A stretch of DNA of 45,104 bases, from assembly GCA_021775525.1 (NCBI GenBank), contig JAJFHQ010000096.1, forward strand, positions 1 to 45,104, in the 5' to 3' direction. Shown piece by piece: positions 18,358 through 27,563 of this stretch. The position numbers were made by a program, and so were the translations under genes. The stretch's first letter is position 1; each line of letters starts with the position of its first letter. The DNA is from Hyphomicrobiales bacterium. Its GTDB lineage: Bacteria; Pseudomonadota; Alphaproteobacteria; Rhizobiales; Methyloligellaceae. A model generated the notes under the pieces. The model saw only the letters and a program-made list of their open reading frames with translations. It had not been told where the DNA came from and searched no databases.

Positions 18358-19374
18358 TCAGGTTTTGGCAGCCTGGCGCGCAATTTCCCCAAGCAGGGTG
18401 CGCAAGCGCGGCCGTTTGACTTCGATAAACGGCAGCGGCCGGCACACGTCCATTGCGGCAAGACCAAGGCGGGCCGTCAGGGCGCCATTGAACAGCCCTT
18501 CACCAAGGCGTGCCGACAGTTTTGCCATGAGCTTGTGTCCGATCAGCTGCTGGACAAGATCATCGCCTAGCGCAATGCCGCCGGTGAGGACGATATGCGC
18601 CAGCACCATGCGCGCCAGCTTGAACAGCCCGAACATTCCGGGACGTGCGCCATACAGCGTTGCGATGCGGCGGAGCATCCGTAGATTCTGCACCGCGACC
18701 ACGGCCATATCCAGTACAGCTGCCGGGCTGATTGCGGTGATGACGGAGACGCGTTTGGCCGTGCTGGCAACAAGGGTGCGAGCCTGTGCATCGATGGGGG
18801 CGATCATCTCGCGTTCGCAAAGGGTCAAGGTTTCACGCGCGTTCATGATGTCGCGCTCATGATCTCCAAGCCGCGCCCGGCCCCAGGAGAGGTCCGCGCG
18901 TCCGCGATAAAGGTGTTTCAGGTCTGTGGCCACACGTTTTGCGAGCCCGGTGTCGTCATGGCGCTCTGCGCTTCCCGCGTTCTGCCGTAACCCGCCAAGA
19001 CGCCGCAGGCGCATCAGGGCCCAGATTTCACGCAGTGCGATCATCAGCGATGCAAAAGCTGCCAACCCAAGTAAGCCAAGTGCGATCCATCCAATCCAGT
19101 CCTGACGCAGGAACAGGCCACTCACCATGCTGGAAAACCATAGACCGGCGCCAAGAATCGCCAGAGAGCCCAGTGCCCCCACAAGAAGCCCGCCCCATTT
19201 GATGCCGCGGGTAATTGCTCCGCTGGCAGGCGGACGAAGTCCTTCATCGGGTGGCGCCAGGCTTTCCAGTTCCGCCAGTTCCGGTTCGGCTATATCTTTC
19301 TCGCGCACTACGATTTTTGGATCATCAGGGGCGAAGGCGCGCGGGGCGCGCTTGGTTATTGCGGCTTTGCTCAT
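18358..19374 (-). CDS. ycjF: YcjF-like membrane protein (DUF697, TIGR01620)
   Basis: 338 residues: a charged N-terminus, two membrane helices near residues 75-95 and 102-120 (GGLLVGALGSLAILGAGLWF, WIGWIALGLLGLAAFASLMIAL), and a C-terminal DUF697 region (SVITAISPAAVLDMAVVAVQNLRMLRRIATLYGARPG) with GGIALGDDLVQQLIGHKL. The gene overlaps the end of ycjX by four bases and is transcribed with it. The two are conserved partners across proteobacteria, with a proposed role in envelope or membrane stress. The biochemical function is unknown. Confidence 0.9.
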   Translation of the reverse strand: MSKAAITKRAPRAFAPDDPKIVVREKDIAEPELAELESLAPPDEGLRPPASGAITRGIKWGGLLVGALGSLAILGAGLWFSSMVSGLFLRQDWIGWIALGLLGLAAFASLMIALREIWALMRLRRLGGLRQNAGSAERHDDTGLAKRVATDLKHLYRGRADLSWGRARLGDHERDIMNARETLTLCEREMIAPIDAQARTLVASTAKRVSVITAISPAAVLDMAVVAVQNLRMLRRIATLYGARPGMFGLFKLARMVLAHIVLTGGIALGDDLVQQLIGHKLMAKLSARLGEGLFNGALTARLGLAAMDVCRPLPFIEVKRPRLRTLLGEIARQAAKT

Positions 19375-20831
19375 TTCAACCGGTCTCCCAGTATGTGGTT
19401 GAGGACCCGATCCAATCGGATATGCGGCAGGGTTGCGGGAAGGTCCGTATCAATGCTGGGACGGTCAGGCGGGCGAAAGCGGACCACCTTGATCTGGTTC
19501 TCAAGCGCCTGCTTTTGGCTGAACGCTTTATAAGCGGCGGTGTCCTCAGGCAGGTCGCCGGGGAAAATACCGTATTCCTGTGTTCCATCAAATGTTTTGC
19601 CGTCAATTTTTTCGCCAGCAAGCGGGTATCCGAAGATGCAAGGAAGGGTCTCGCCCTGGACTTGTGCCGTGCCCTCGCGGGTTGCCCGCACTGCAGCAAG
19701 GGCGACTACATCAATGTCAGCACCAGCTGATTCAGCTCGCTCGATGGCGTCCTGGGCAAGATGCCTGACGATTTTCTCCAACCGATCATGACTGGTGTGG
19801 TGCAGGTGATCAGCCTTGGTGGCGGCGAACAGTATGCGGTCGATGCGCCGGTACAGGACGCTTGAGAGCCAGTTGTTTGCGCCAGGGCGGAAACATTTCA
19901 TTATGTCAGCCAATGCCCGTTCCAGGTCGCGCAGGCTGTCTGCCCCGCCATTAAGCGCACTAAGCGCATCCACGAGCACGATTTGCCGGTCGAGACGGGC
20001 GAAGTGATCGCGGAAGAAGGGTTTAACGACGTGGGTTTTATAAGCCTCAAAGCGGCGTTCCATCATGGCCCAGAGCGACCCGCGAGGAGGGGTGCCGTTC
20101 CCGGGGAGATCCAGCGGAGAGAAAGTGAGCGCGGGCGAGCCCTCGAGTTCACCAGGCATTAAAAAGCGCCCCGGGGGGACGACAGCCGTATCGCCTTTTT
20201 CGCGGCATTTATGCAAATAGGCGGTGAAGGCCGCGCTGGCGCGTTTCGCATCTTCCTCATCGGCCTCGACCAAGGGATCAAGTTTCGTCAGCAATTTGTG
20301 CCACTCACCCGCGATTTCCTTACGATTTGCATCCCGGCTCATCTCGAATTCCTGGACAGACCAGGCTGCAAAAGATTGGTTCAGAAGTGGCAAATCAAGC
20401 AGCCATTCACCGGGATAATCGACGATATCAACATGTAACTTGTTACGGCCAAGGGTGCGGTCAAGAAATCCTTGAGGTTCGTATTCAAGTGTGAGGCGGA
20501 GCTGGCTCAGCCGACGGGTGCTTTGCGGCCAATGGGGTGGGTCTCCCAGCAAATCGGCAAGATGGCGCTCATAATCAAAGCGCGGCACGTCGTCATCGGG
20601 CTGGGGTTCAAGATAGGCGCGACGCAGCCGTCCCTGGGCCTGCGGATCAAAAAAGGGCAGGCGTCCGCCGGCCAGAAGATTGTGAATAAGGGCTGTGATG
20701 AAGACGGTTTTGCCAGCGCGAGACAGTCCGGTCACGCCAAGACGCAAAGTGGGGCGCGCCAAATCATGGGCGAAAGCTCCCACATTGCGTAACGCTTCAG
20801 CGGTTGCGTCCGTCAAATCAGAGGCCTTCAA
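19371..20831 (-). CDS. ycjX: YcjX family GTPase-like protein (DUF463)
   Basis: 486 residues. A P-loop RLGVTGLSRAGKTVFITALIHNLL starts near residue 33, followed by the family segments PFFDPQAQGRLRRAYLEPQPDDDVPRFDYE and HVDIVDYPGEWLLDLPLL (switch II/Walker B). Later come QIVLVDALSALNGG and RILFAATKADHLHH (a TKAD base-specificity motif). In E. coli the homologue belongs to the phage-shock regulon; here it heads a two-gene operon with ycjF. The start is TTG at 20831: no in-frame ATG precedes the P-loop and GGGG lies about seven bases upstream. Confidence 0.92.
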   Translation of the reverse strand: MKASDLTDATAEALRNVGAFAHDLARPTLRLGVTGLSRAGKTVFITALIHNLLAGGRLPFFDPQAQGRLRRAYLEPQPDDDVPRFDYERHLADLLGDPPHWPQSTRRLSQLRLTLEYEPQGFLDRTLGRNKLHVDIVDYPGEWLLDLPLLNQSFAAWSVQEFEMSRDANRKEIAGEWHKLLTKLDPLVEADEEDAKRASAAFTAYLHKCREKGDTAVVPPGRFLMPGELEGSPALTFSPLDLPGNGTPPRGSLWAMMERRFEAYKTHVVKPFFRDHFARLDRQIVLVDALSALNGGADSLRDLERALADIMKCFRPGANNWLSSVLYRRIDRILFAATKADHLHHTSHDRLEKIVRHLAQDAIERAESAGADIDVVALAAVRATREGTAQVQGETLPCIFGYPLAGEKIDGKTFDGTQEYGIFPGDLPEDTAAYKAFSQKQALENQIKVVRFRPPDRPSIDTDLPATLPHIRLDRVLNHILGDRLK

Positions 20832-20929
20832 CTAGAGCCCCGCTTTTGTTCTTGATACTGGCCACTGGCGGTCATATCCGCCACGCATATTCGTTGCAAG
20901 TACGAAGGAAACTCTCGTGCAACAAAAAT

Positions 20930-21022
20930 CTATGAGATCAAAGTCGAAAGTACGGTGATGCTGACCACGACGCTAAACATCAGTGCCAGTGCCATAATTC
21001 CTCGGTTATAATCCTGGACCAT
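20930..21022 (-). CDS. membrane microprotein, 30 residues (tandem pair, member 1)
   Basis: A short ORF with an excellent ribosome-binding site: AGGGAGGG four bases before ATG 21022 on the minus strand. It begins MVQDYNRGIMALAL and continues as one hydrophobic helix ending VLSTLIS. The same pattern recurs in the neighbouring 29-residue ORF at 21128-21217 (MKEDFYKGLALTAL … VLTTLF): D-aromatic-x-basic-G, then a helix ending V-L-[ST]-T-L. The paralogy plus the Shine-Dalgarno sequences support both as real genes. Function unknown. Confidence 0.65.
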   Translation of the reverse strand: MVQDYNRGIMALALMFSVVVSITVLSTLIS

Positions 21023-21041
21023 AGGACCCTCCCTTGGCAGG

Positions 21042-21063
21042 TAACAAAGCGTTTACCTTGTTA
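21042..21063. promoter_or_regulatory. dyad TAACAA-N10-TTGTTA between the two microprotein genes
   Basis: An inverted repeat with six-base arms (21042-21047 and 21058-21063) lies 20 bp upstream of the 30-residue microprotein gene. It could be an operator or promoter element for that gene. There is no T-tract, so it is not an obvious terminator. Confidence 0.3.
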
Positions 21064-21127
21064 ACATGTAGGAATTCCGGAGCCACGTTCAAGGGCCATT
21101 TTTTGGCTATATCCCTCGAATATTTGC

Positions 21128-21217
21128 CTAGAAAAGTGTCGTCAGCACGCTTGTGAGCAGCAATAGGCCGTAAAGCAGTGCCGTTAGTGCCAAACCCTTG
21201 TAGAAATCTTCCTTCAT
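21128..21217 (-). CDS. membrane microprotein, 29 residues (tandem pair, member 2)
   Basis: A longer reading frame starts at 21325, but GGGAGAAAGGAA immediately precedes the ATG at 21217, and only the part from there (MKEDFYKGLALTALLYGLL, ending VLTTLF) resembles the 30-residue neighbour. I therefore take 21217 as the start. It has one membrane helix with a short charged N-terminus. The two small genes are separated by 105 bp and face away from flgE. No function is recognised. Confidence 0.62.
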   Translation of the reverse strand: MKEDFYKGLALTALLYGLLLLTSVLTTLF

Positions 21218-21349
21218 TTCCTTTCTCCCTGTAGCGATCATCTCATTTGCCTTTCTTGTTGCGATAGCTGATGTCGCTCGAGGGTAGGACCTGGTGCCTG
21301 AACCCGTGTTGAAGGCGCTATTCATGTTCTGTTCACCATGAAATTTGCG

Positions 21350-21419
21350 CTGCCCCGGGCAGTGTGCGACCTGGTTCCAAATCCCGGCAAGCTTTGCCCG
21401 ACCACGGCAAAATTTGCCG
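21350..21419. promoter_or_regulatory. cluster of FlbD-like (ftr) enhancer dyads upstream of flgE
   Basis: Three inverted repeats lie close together: CTGCCC-C-GGGCAG (21350-21362), GGCAA-GCT-T-TTGCC (core 21386-21398) and CGGCAAA-A-TTTGCCG (21405-21419, perfect). The GGCAA/TTGCC arms resemble the ftr elements bound by the sigma-54 activator FlbD in Caulobacter. They are about 65-130 bp upstream of the -24 element of the flgE promoter, the usual enhancer distance. The same dyad recurs before flgF/fliL and, weaker, before flgI/fliX. FlbD itself is not encoded in the window. Confidence 0.6.
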
Positions 21420-21452
21420 GTGTCCGTCCGGGCCTATCAGGCTGAAACGACA

Positions 21453-21465
21453 TAATGCATTGAAA
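21453..21465 (-). promoter_or_regulatory. IHF-like site between FlbD-like dyads and flgE promoter
   Basis: On the minus strand this reads TTTCAATGCATTA, one mismatch from the IHF consensus WATCAANNNNTTR. It sits in an AT-rich stretch between the enhancer dyads and the sigma-54 promoter, where a bend would be expected. Confidence 0.4.
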
Positions 21466-21482
21466 TTAAATGATAAAAAACC

Positions 21483-21498
21483 TGGCACCGTCTTTGCT
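21483..21498 (+). promoter_or_regulatory. sigma-54 promoter of flgE-flgK-flgL
   Basis: TGGCACC-GTCT-TTGCT matches the sigma-54 consensus TGGCACG-N4-TTGCW with one substitution and the obligatory GG-N10-GC spacing. It lies about 75 bp before the flgE start. Confidence 0.8.
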
Positions 21499-21571
21499 AC
21501 CAGAAAGGGAGAGTTCATGTAGCGTTTGGCCCGAGCTTGTTGGCCGCGTCGATTAGTAATGGAGAAGTATG

Positions 21572-23293
21572 ATGGGTATTTTTGGGGCACTGACCACAGC
21601 AGTCACCGGCCTTCGCGCACAATCTTTCGCTCTTGAGCGCATCTCGGACAACATCGCAAATTCACAAACAACGGGTTACAAGCGAGCCGACGCTTCTTTC
21701 GCTGACTTTGTTCCGGACAGCCCGTCGCGTCAGCAGGCACTCGGTGTGGTCAATGCATTCTCACGACCGACTAACACCATTCAGGGTGACATCGCCAATT
21801 CCGAGGTTACAACCCATATCGCCGTCAATGGTGATGGTTATTTCATCATCTCGGACCAAACAGACACGATTGACGGCCTGCCGGTGTTTAGCGGTGAGGA
21901 TCTTTATACGCGCCGTGGCGATTTCGAGTTCGACCAGAACGGCTATCTGGTCAACGCTGCCGGCTACTTCCTTAAGGGTCTGCCGATTGACCCGGTTACA
22001 GGCAACCCGTCGGGCTCATCACCCTCCGTTATCCGGGTTTCCAACGACTTTCTCCCTGCCGGTGCGACGACTGAAGTTGATTATCGCGCCAACCTTGCGG
22101 ATTTCCCTCTCACCGCCAGTGCAAACTCGTCCATTCCAGGTTCCGAACTCATTGATCCGAATGACTTCACGGCTGATCCGACTGTCGGCGGTACGGGTAC
22201 AGTTCAGGCAAACGAATCGTCACTCTTCATCGACCAGTCGATCGCCGGTGGCGCCATTACGGCCTTTGACCAGGCTGGTGCATCTGTCAATATCCAGCTG
22301 CGCTGGGCAAAGACAGATGGTCCCATAACACAGTCAACTCATACCGGCGCAGCCGTCGGTAATGCGGCTGATCTGGCGGCAGGTATGGGTGGTACCTACA
22401 ATGATGGTACAAATACCTCCGATACACTGACACTTACTGCGGGTGGCACGCCTTACAGCTTCACGATCGGCACGGGTGGCGGTGAAGTGAATACACTCAC
22501 GGACCTGGTTAATGCGATCAATGGAACGGCCACTCTCAACGGAATTGTACAAGCCTCCAATGTCGGCGGGGCCTTGTCTCTGACAGCACTCGACTATGCC
22601 GAGTCGTTCACCGTGGGTGGCGATGGCGATACGGTTACAGGTCTCGGGCTGACCGCCAACACTTACGCTCCGGGCGCAAGCACGGCAGACACCTGGAACT
22701 TGTTCTATCTGGCTGACAGCAATGCAACGGGCACTTCTACTGCCTGGCAGAACATAGGACAGGATTATACCTTCGCCGCGAACGGACAGCTTTCTCCGGC
22801 GATCACCAGCACGACGATCTCTGCGCTGACCGTGAACGGGGTCAACCTGGGCGATATCACGCTTGACCATGGATCGAACGGCATCACCCAGTTCGCGGAT
22901 CCTAACGGCGTTGCGAAGGTGACCGACATCAACCAGGACGGTTTTGCTGCTGGTGAGCTGATTGGCATTGATGTGTCCGAGGAAGGGCGCGTTGTGGCGA
23001 GTTACACCAATGGTCGTGCCGTCGATCTCGCAGAAATTACGCTCGCGAGCTTCAATGGTGACGGCGGTCTGGCCAAGACTGATGGCGGTGCCTTCAGGGC
23101 AACTCCTAATTCCGGAGCGCCGATTGTGGGTGCGCTCGGCAGCGTAGTCGGATCCGCGCTTGAAGGGTCCAATACCGATATCGCGGATGAGTTCACCAAA
23201 CTTATCGTGACCCAGCAGGCATATGCGGCCAATACGCGGATTATATCGACTGCCGATGAAATGGTGACGGAAGCGTTGAACATGATCAGATAA
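21572..23293 (+). CDS. flgE: flagellar hook protein FlgE
   Basis: 573 residues; forms the hook. The N-terminal rod/hook motif GIFGALTTAVTGLRAQSFALERISDNIANSQTTGYKRADASFADFV and the C-terminal SNTDIADEFTKLIVTQQAYAANTRIISTADEMVTEALNMIR are canonical. The protein is longer than the about 400 residues of enteric FlgE. Residues about 250-374 carry an extra module (TLTAGGTPYSFTIGTGGGEVNTLTDLVNAING) that resembles flagellin-IN modules. ATG 21572 is preferred over 21569 because GGAG lies seven bases before it. It is the first gene of the sigma-54 operon. Confidence 0.96.
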   Translation: MGIFGALTTAVTGLRAQSFALERISDNIANSQTTGYKRADASFADFVPDSPSRQQALGVVNAFSRPTNTIQGDIANSEVTTHIAVNGDGYFIISDQTDTIDGLPVFSGEDLYTRRGDFEFDQNGYLVNAAGYFLKGLPIDPVTGNPSGSSPSVIRVSNDFLPAGATTEVDYRANLADFPLTASANSSIPGSELIDPNDFTADPTVGGTGTVQANESSLFIDQSIAGGAITAFDQAGASVNIQLRWAKTDGPITQSTHTGAAVGNAADLAAGMGGTYNDGTNTSDTLTLTAGGTPYSFTIGTGGGEVNTLTDLVNAINGTATLNGIVQASNVGGALSLTALDYAESFTVGGDGDTVTGLGLTANTYAPGASTADTWNLFYLADSNATGTSTAWQNIGQDYTFAANGQLSPAITSTTISALTVNGVNLGDITLDHGSNGITQFADPNGVAKVTDINQDGFAAGELIGIDVSEEGRVVASYTNGRAVDLAEITLASFNGDGGLAKTDGGAFRATPNSGAPIVGALGSVVGSALEGSNTDIADEFTKLIVTQQAYAANTRIISTADEMVTEALNMIR

Positions 23294-23367
23294 TCCGGAC
23301 GCAGACGGGTCAGGGCAGCGTGACGAAGACGCGGCCCTGATCCCTACGGGCCCGAAAGAACGTACCA

Positions 23368-25248
23368 ATGGGACTTTCAAGCATACTCAATATCGCGACG
23401 TCGGGTCTCGGCATTACCCAGTCGAGCCTCGATATTGTTGCGCGAAATATCGCCAATACCGATACACCCGGCTACACGGCGAAGACCCTTGCCCAGGAAA
23501 ATATAATTTCCGGCAATGTAAGTCTGGGTGTGCGCGGGCTGGACGTCCGCCGGACGGTTGACCAATTTATCCAAACCCAGCTTCGGTCTGAGTCTGCAGC
23601 CCTGGGGGATGTTGAAGTCCGCAATGAATTTCTTGCCCGCATCGATCAGCTGTTAGGCCAGCCTGGTGGCCCAACAGGGCTCGATACTATCCTAAATCAG
23701 TTCGTTCAGTCGCTTCAGGAACTCGCGTCAACCCCGGAGGGGTTCCCGACACGTGCAGCAGTCGTCGGTGACGCGCAGGTTATGGCTCAGCAGCTACGTC
23801 AGCTTTCCCAGGATGTCCAGGCTATGCGTCAGCAGGCTGAAGATTCGCTGGCGGTCGCAATAGACGAGGTCAATGGAGCGCTGAGCCAGCTTGAAACCAT
23901 CAACCAGACATTGGGCACGCAAGGAGCGGGACAAGTCCCTCCAGCTGATCTGCTTGATGAACGGGATAAATTCATCGACTTGATCTCACAGCATCTCGAT
24001 TTACGTGTTGTCGAAGACTCCAATGGAAGCGTCTCCATTTTTACTCGCAGCGGCAATGCCTTGCTTGAGGGGCGGGCGGTATCACTGAGCTTCGACCATC
24101 ACGGCAACATTACCCCACAATCGCTTTATAGCGATGTCCCTGCGGACCGAGGGGTCGGTACGGTGACACTGACTGCATCTCAAGGTTACAGCATCGATCT
24201 AATCCGTAACGGTATTCTTGATTCAGGCAGAATTGGCGGCCTGATCGAACTGCGTGACGAGACATTGGTCGACTTGCAGGAGCAACTCGACGAATTGGCC
24301 CATTCACTTGCCCTGTCAATGTCCTCCAAGACGGTAGCAAGCACGGCAGCGCCGGCTGGTCCTCCAGATGGCTTTGATATCGATACGGCAGAACTGTTGT
24401 CCGGGAACTCGATAACAGTGAACTACACGCAAAATGGCACGCCGGGAACGCTCACGATTATACGTGTTGAGGATGCAAGCAAATTGCCCCTCTCCAACGA
24501 TGTCACCCCTGATCCCAATGACAATGTCGTTGGCGTCAGTATCACCGGCGGTGTTGGTGCCGCGGCAACGGCAATAAATACTGCGCTCACGGGACTGGGA
24601 TTGAATCTGGTTGCCTCAAATCCTGCCGGGACGACACTTCGTTTCGTGGATGACGGTGGTGGTGGAACCTCGGATGTAGATGCTGTTTCGGCCAGGGTCA
24701 CGGCAACAGCCCTGCAGGATGATGGCAGTCAGCTGCCGCTATTTGTCGATGGCGGAGCGGCTTCCACGCCTTATTCGGGCAGCCTTGATTTCATAGGGCA
24801 GAAGCTTGGATTTGCATCACGCATCACCGTCAATGATCTGGTTGTTCAGGATAATGAACTTCTGGTCCGCTATGCCTCCACGCCACTAACACCATTGGGC
24901 GATTCGACCAGGCCGCAGGAACTTCTGGACCGTCTTACGGATCAGTCATTTGAATTTTCAGCCACTACGGGAATTGGAAACGAGCAAAACCCTTTTAGCG
25001 GTACGGTGGTAAATTTCGCCCAGCGTTTAATCAGTTACCAATCCGGCCAGGCCGGTCAGGCTGCCCGTGAAATGGCGGCCCAGGATGTTGTTGTGACGGC
25101 GCTGAAAGAGCGTTTCACCTCGGACACAAGTGTCGACATAAATCATGAACTGACACAACTCATAGAGTTGCAAAATTCATTCGCTGCCAATGCCCGCATC
25201 ATCCAGGTGGCGGATGAATTGTTCGATGTCCTGTTCCGTTCATTTTAG
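23368..25248 (+). CDS. flgK: flagellar hook-associated protein FlgK (HAP1)
   Basis: 626 residues; the first hook-filament junction protein. The N-terminal GLSSILNIATSGLGITQSSLDIVARNIANTDTPGYTAKTL and the C-terminal SVDINHELTQLIELQNSFAANARIIQVADELFDVLFRSF are the conserved D0/D1 helices, with LLDERDKFIDLISQHLDLRV near residue 195. A central insert (about 345-445, GNSITVNYTQNGTPGTLTIIRVED) has a beta-rich flagellin-IN-like pattern. The gene lies 74 bp after flgE and 19 bp before flgL in the same operon. Confidence 0.95.
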   Translation: MGLSSILNIATSGLGITQSSLDIVARNIANTDTPGYTAKTLAQENIISGNVSLGVRGLDVRRTVDQFIQTQLRSESAALGDVEVRNEFLARIDQLLGQPGGPTGLDTILNQFVQSLQELASTPEGFPTRAAVVGDAQVMAQQLRQLSQDVQAMRQQAEDSLAVAIDEVNGALSQLETINQTLGTQGAGQVPPADLLDERDKFIDLISQHLDLRVVEDSNGSVSIFTRSGNALLEGRAVSLSFDHHGNITPQSLYSDVPADRGVGTVTLTASQGYSIDLIRNGILDSGRIGGLIELRDETLVDLQEQLDELAHSLALSMSSKTVASTAAPAGPPDGFDIDTAELLSGNSITVNYTQNGTPGTLTIIRVEDASKLPLSNDVTPDPNDNVVGVSITGGVGAAATAINTALTGLGLNLVASNPAGTTLRFVDDGGGGTSDVDAVSARVTATALQDDGSQLPLFVDGGAASTPYSGSLDFIGQKLGFASRITVNDLVVQDNELLVRYASTPLTPLGDSTRPQELLDRLTDQSFEFSATTGIGNEQNPFSGTVVNFAQRLISYQSGQAGQAAREMAAQDVVVTALKERFTSDTSVDINHELTQLIELQNSFAANARIIQVADELFDVLFRSF

Positions 25249-25267
25249 AGATCCGTAGGAGTATCCC

Positions 25268-27067
25268 GTGACCACAGTATCAGCCACTCTCGGTCTCAAC
25301 CGTTCTATCGCTGAATCCCGCAAGCAGATTTCGGATCTTCAACAGCAGCTTGCGACGGGCAAAAAAGTTCAGACCTACGGTGATTTGGGGCTGCAAAGTT
25401 CTCAAAACCTGTCGATGCGCGCCGAGCTTTCACAGATCGAAGGCTATATGAAAACTATCGATTTTGTGGGAATCCGTCTTGATGTCATGACGCAGTCTCT
25501 GGATCACATTCGTGAAGTCGCCACGACCACGAAATCGGATGCGCTGATTTCAGGTTTTGTTCTTAACTCTAGCGGTCAGACGGTTTTTCAGACTGAAGTT
25601 GGAGCGCGTTTTGACGAAGTGGCGTCAATACTGAACATGGAGATAGATGGGCGCCACCTGTTTGGAGGTCGTGAGACGGAACAGGACCCGGTTGCGTCCG
25701 CTACCGAGATCCTAAATGGCAGCGGCAGCCGTGCCGGTTTTACTCAGCTAGTTTCTGAGAGACGTCAGGCGGATCTGGGAGCAGATGGACTTGGGCGTCT
25801 TGTCCTTGGTGGACCCGAGGCATCGATGCTTGGTGCTGTCGTTGGCACACCAGCCGATATTGGCGGAGCGGCCACGGCCCAGGTCACCATCGACATAGGC
25901 GGAAATCCACAAAATTTTGATATATCCGATGGCGGTTTTGATGCGCTTGCTGCTCTTGAATCAGCTATTGATGCAGCCTTTGGCGCCGACGTCGCCTCGA
26001 TCATTGGTGGCAACCAGCTTCAGATCACGGCCACCAATGCGACAGACACGATCACGATTACGGACATTGATGCGGGTGCTGCGGCCCTGGCTGGCCTAAC
26101 AACCGGCGCAGCGGCCTCTCCAACGGCAACGGCCAGCATCTCGGAAGATGTTACGGGCTCTCCGTTTGGGTTCAAGTTGAATGGCGCTACGTCCACGCTT
26201 ACCGGAACGACCGTCAACGGACCGTCGGGCTCACCACAAAATCTGGATGTAACTTTCAGCTCGACATTGCCCAATGACGGGGAAACCATTCAGGTCACAT
26301 TCGATTTGCCCGATGGCACCAGTCATGATCTCCGGATGACGGCCCGTACAAGCGGGCCTCTATTACAGGGTGAATTTCTTATCGGTTCAGACGAAAACGC
26401 AACGGCGGTCAATTTTCAGACCGCGATCACAACTGAACTGGAAACCGAGGCCCAACGCTCTTTGAGCGCTGCCTCACTGTTTGCTGCTTCAAATGACTTT
26501 TTTGATTTTGATGCCGCAAATCCGCCACAACGTGTTGATGGCCCTCCCTTTGATAGCGCCACGGCGCTCCGCGATGCCCTTACAACCGATACAGTGTTCT
26601 GGTACCAGGGCGAGGATTCTGCGACCAGTGCCCGCACGAGCAGCGTGGCAAGAGTAGATGATTCAATAACCATCGCATATGGCGCACGCGCCAATGAAGA
26701 TGCTCTGCGACAGGTCATGAAAACATTTGCAGCGATCAGTGTTGAGACCTTCAGTGCCACTGATGTGAATGCTGCTGACCGGAGTCACGAAATGCAACTC
26801 AGGGCCAGTGCAGGGCTATCATTTGCAAATGGAGTACAGGGCGTAGACGATATCATTACCGAGCTTACAGTCGGTCAAACCGTTGCCGGCCGCGCTCATG
26901 AACGGCATACCACAAGCGATGGTTTTCTAAGAGACCTTGTTGGCCAATCTGAAAATGTTGATCTCTTTGAAGTCAGCGCACAGATCCTGTCCTTGAGTTC
27001 GCGTGTGGAGGCCAGCTTGCAGGTATCAGCAAGCCTGAGTCAGCTATCCATCCTGAACTACTTCTAG
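25268..27067 (+). CDS. flgL: flagellar hook-associated protein FlgL (HAP3), enlarged
   Basis: 599 residues, nearly twice the about 320 of enteric FlgL. The ends are conserved: LGLNRSIAESRKQISDLQQQLATGKKVQTYGDLG, and at the C-terminus LFEVSAQILSLSSRVEASLQVSASLSQLSILNYF. The middle holds inserted beta-rich material: residues about 197-290 (VTIDIGGNPQNFDISDGGFDALAALESAID) look like a flagellin-IN module, and about 290-430 a further Ig-like part. The start is GTG 25268, seven bases after AGGAG. The operon ends at the hairpin at 27126-27164. Confidence 0.94.
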   Translation: MTTVSATLGLNRSIAESRKQISDLQQQLATGKKVQTYGDLGLQSSQNLSMRAELSQIEGYMKTIDFVGIRLDVMTQSLDHIREVATTTKSDALISGFVLNSSGQTVFQTEVGARFDEVASILNMEIDGRHLFGGRETEQDPVASATEILNGSGSRAGFTQLVSERRQADLGADGLGRLVLGGPEASMLGAVVGTPADIGGAATAQVTIDIGGNPQNFDISDGGFDALAALESAIDAAFGADVASIIGGNQLQITATNATDTITITDIDAGAAALAGLTTGAAASPTATASISEDVTGSPFGFKLNGATSTLTGTTVNGPSGSPQNLDVTFSSTLPNDGETIQVTFDLPDGTSHDLRMTARTSGPLLQGEFLIGSDENATAVNFQTAITTELETEAQRSLSAASLFAASNDFFDFDAANPPQRVDGPPFDSATALRDALTTDTVFWYQGEDSATSARTSSVARVDDSITIAYGARANEDALRQVMKTFAAISVETFSATDVNAADRSHEMQLRASAGLSFANGVQGVDDIITELTVGQTVAGRAHERHTTSDGFLRDLVGQSENVDLFEVSAQILSLSSRVEASLQVSASLSQLSILNYF

Positions 27068-27125
27068 TTTTCCTCATGATTTAACCAGGCGTATTGCGTC
27101 CAGGTTGAGTGCTGACTTCGCAAAA

Positions 27126-27164
27126 AAAAACGCTGCCCGGCCATTGTGGTGGGGCAGCGTTTTT
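27126..27164. terminator. bidirectional terminator between flgL and flaF
   Basis: AAAAACGCTGCCC pairs with GGGCAGCGTTTTT across a short loop, flanked by A- and T-tracts, so it can act in both directions between the convergent flgL and flaF genes. Confidence 0.9.
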
Positions 27165-27197
27165 GTTTTCATAGGGCATGCTGGCCCGGGAATGAGT

Positions 27198-27563
27198 TTA
27201 GGCGGCGTTTTCCAGACCGGCCGCGATTTCCTTATTGATGTTGATCAGTGTGATCAGTTTCTCAGGAGTCGGATCTTCCTGAAGCGTCAGCGTATGCTTG
27301 AAAATGAATACTCCGAGGGAAGCGATGTTGTTTTTAATCTCAAGGGGAAGGGGATTGTCTTCTTCAGCTACGGCTCCGGTAAATACGGTCCATAGACGGC
27401 GGTTGTAATGAAGTACATTCTCTAATGCGTCTGCATCCCCCGACCAGCTGTCATGGAGATCCTGAAGCTGCGAGGCGGCTTTAAGCAGTAGAGAGGCTTC
27501 GAGTTGCCTCGGAGCCATCGTCGTCGTTAAAGCAGCGCTATAGGCATCATGAGCATGTTGCAT
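27198..27563 (-). CDS. flaF: flagellar biosynthesis regulator FlaF
   Basis: A 121-residue FlaF protein: AHDAYSAALTTTMAPRQLEASLLLKAASQLQ, then NRRLWTVFTGAVAEEDNPLPLEIKNNIASLGVFIFKHT. In Caulobacter FlaF is needed for flagellin synthesis and works together with FlbT. Here its start overlaps the end of flbT by 17 bp, indicating translational coupling. It is the last gene before the bidirectional terminator. Confidence 0.93.
   Translation of the reverse strand: MQHAHDAYSAALTTTMAPRQLEASLLLKAASQLQDLHDSWSGDADALENVLHYNRRLWTVFTGAVAEEDNPLPLEIKNNIASLGVFIFKHTLTLQEDPTPEKLITLININKEIAAGLENAA

Noticed and set aside
22334..23380. 348-codon minus-strand frame opposite flgE
   Set aside because: It is the shadow of flgE, which has conserved FlgE ends and strong start signals; the opposing product matches nothing.
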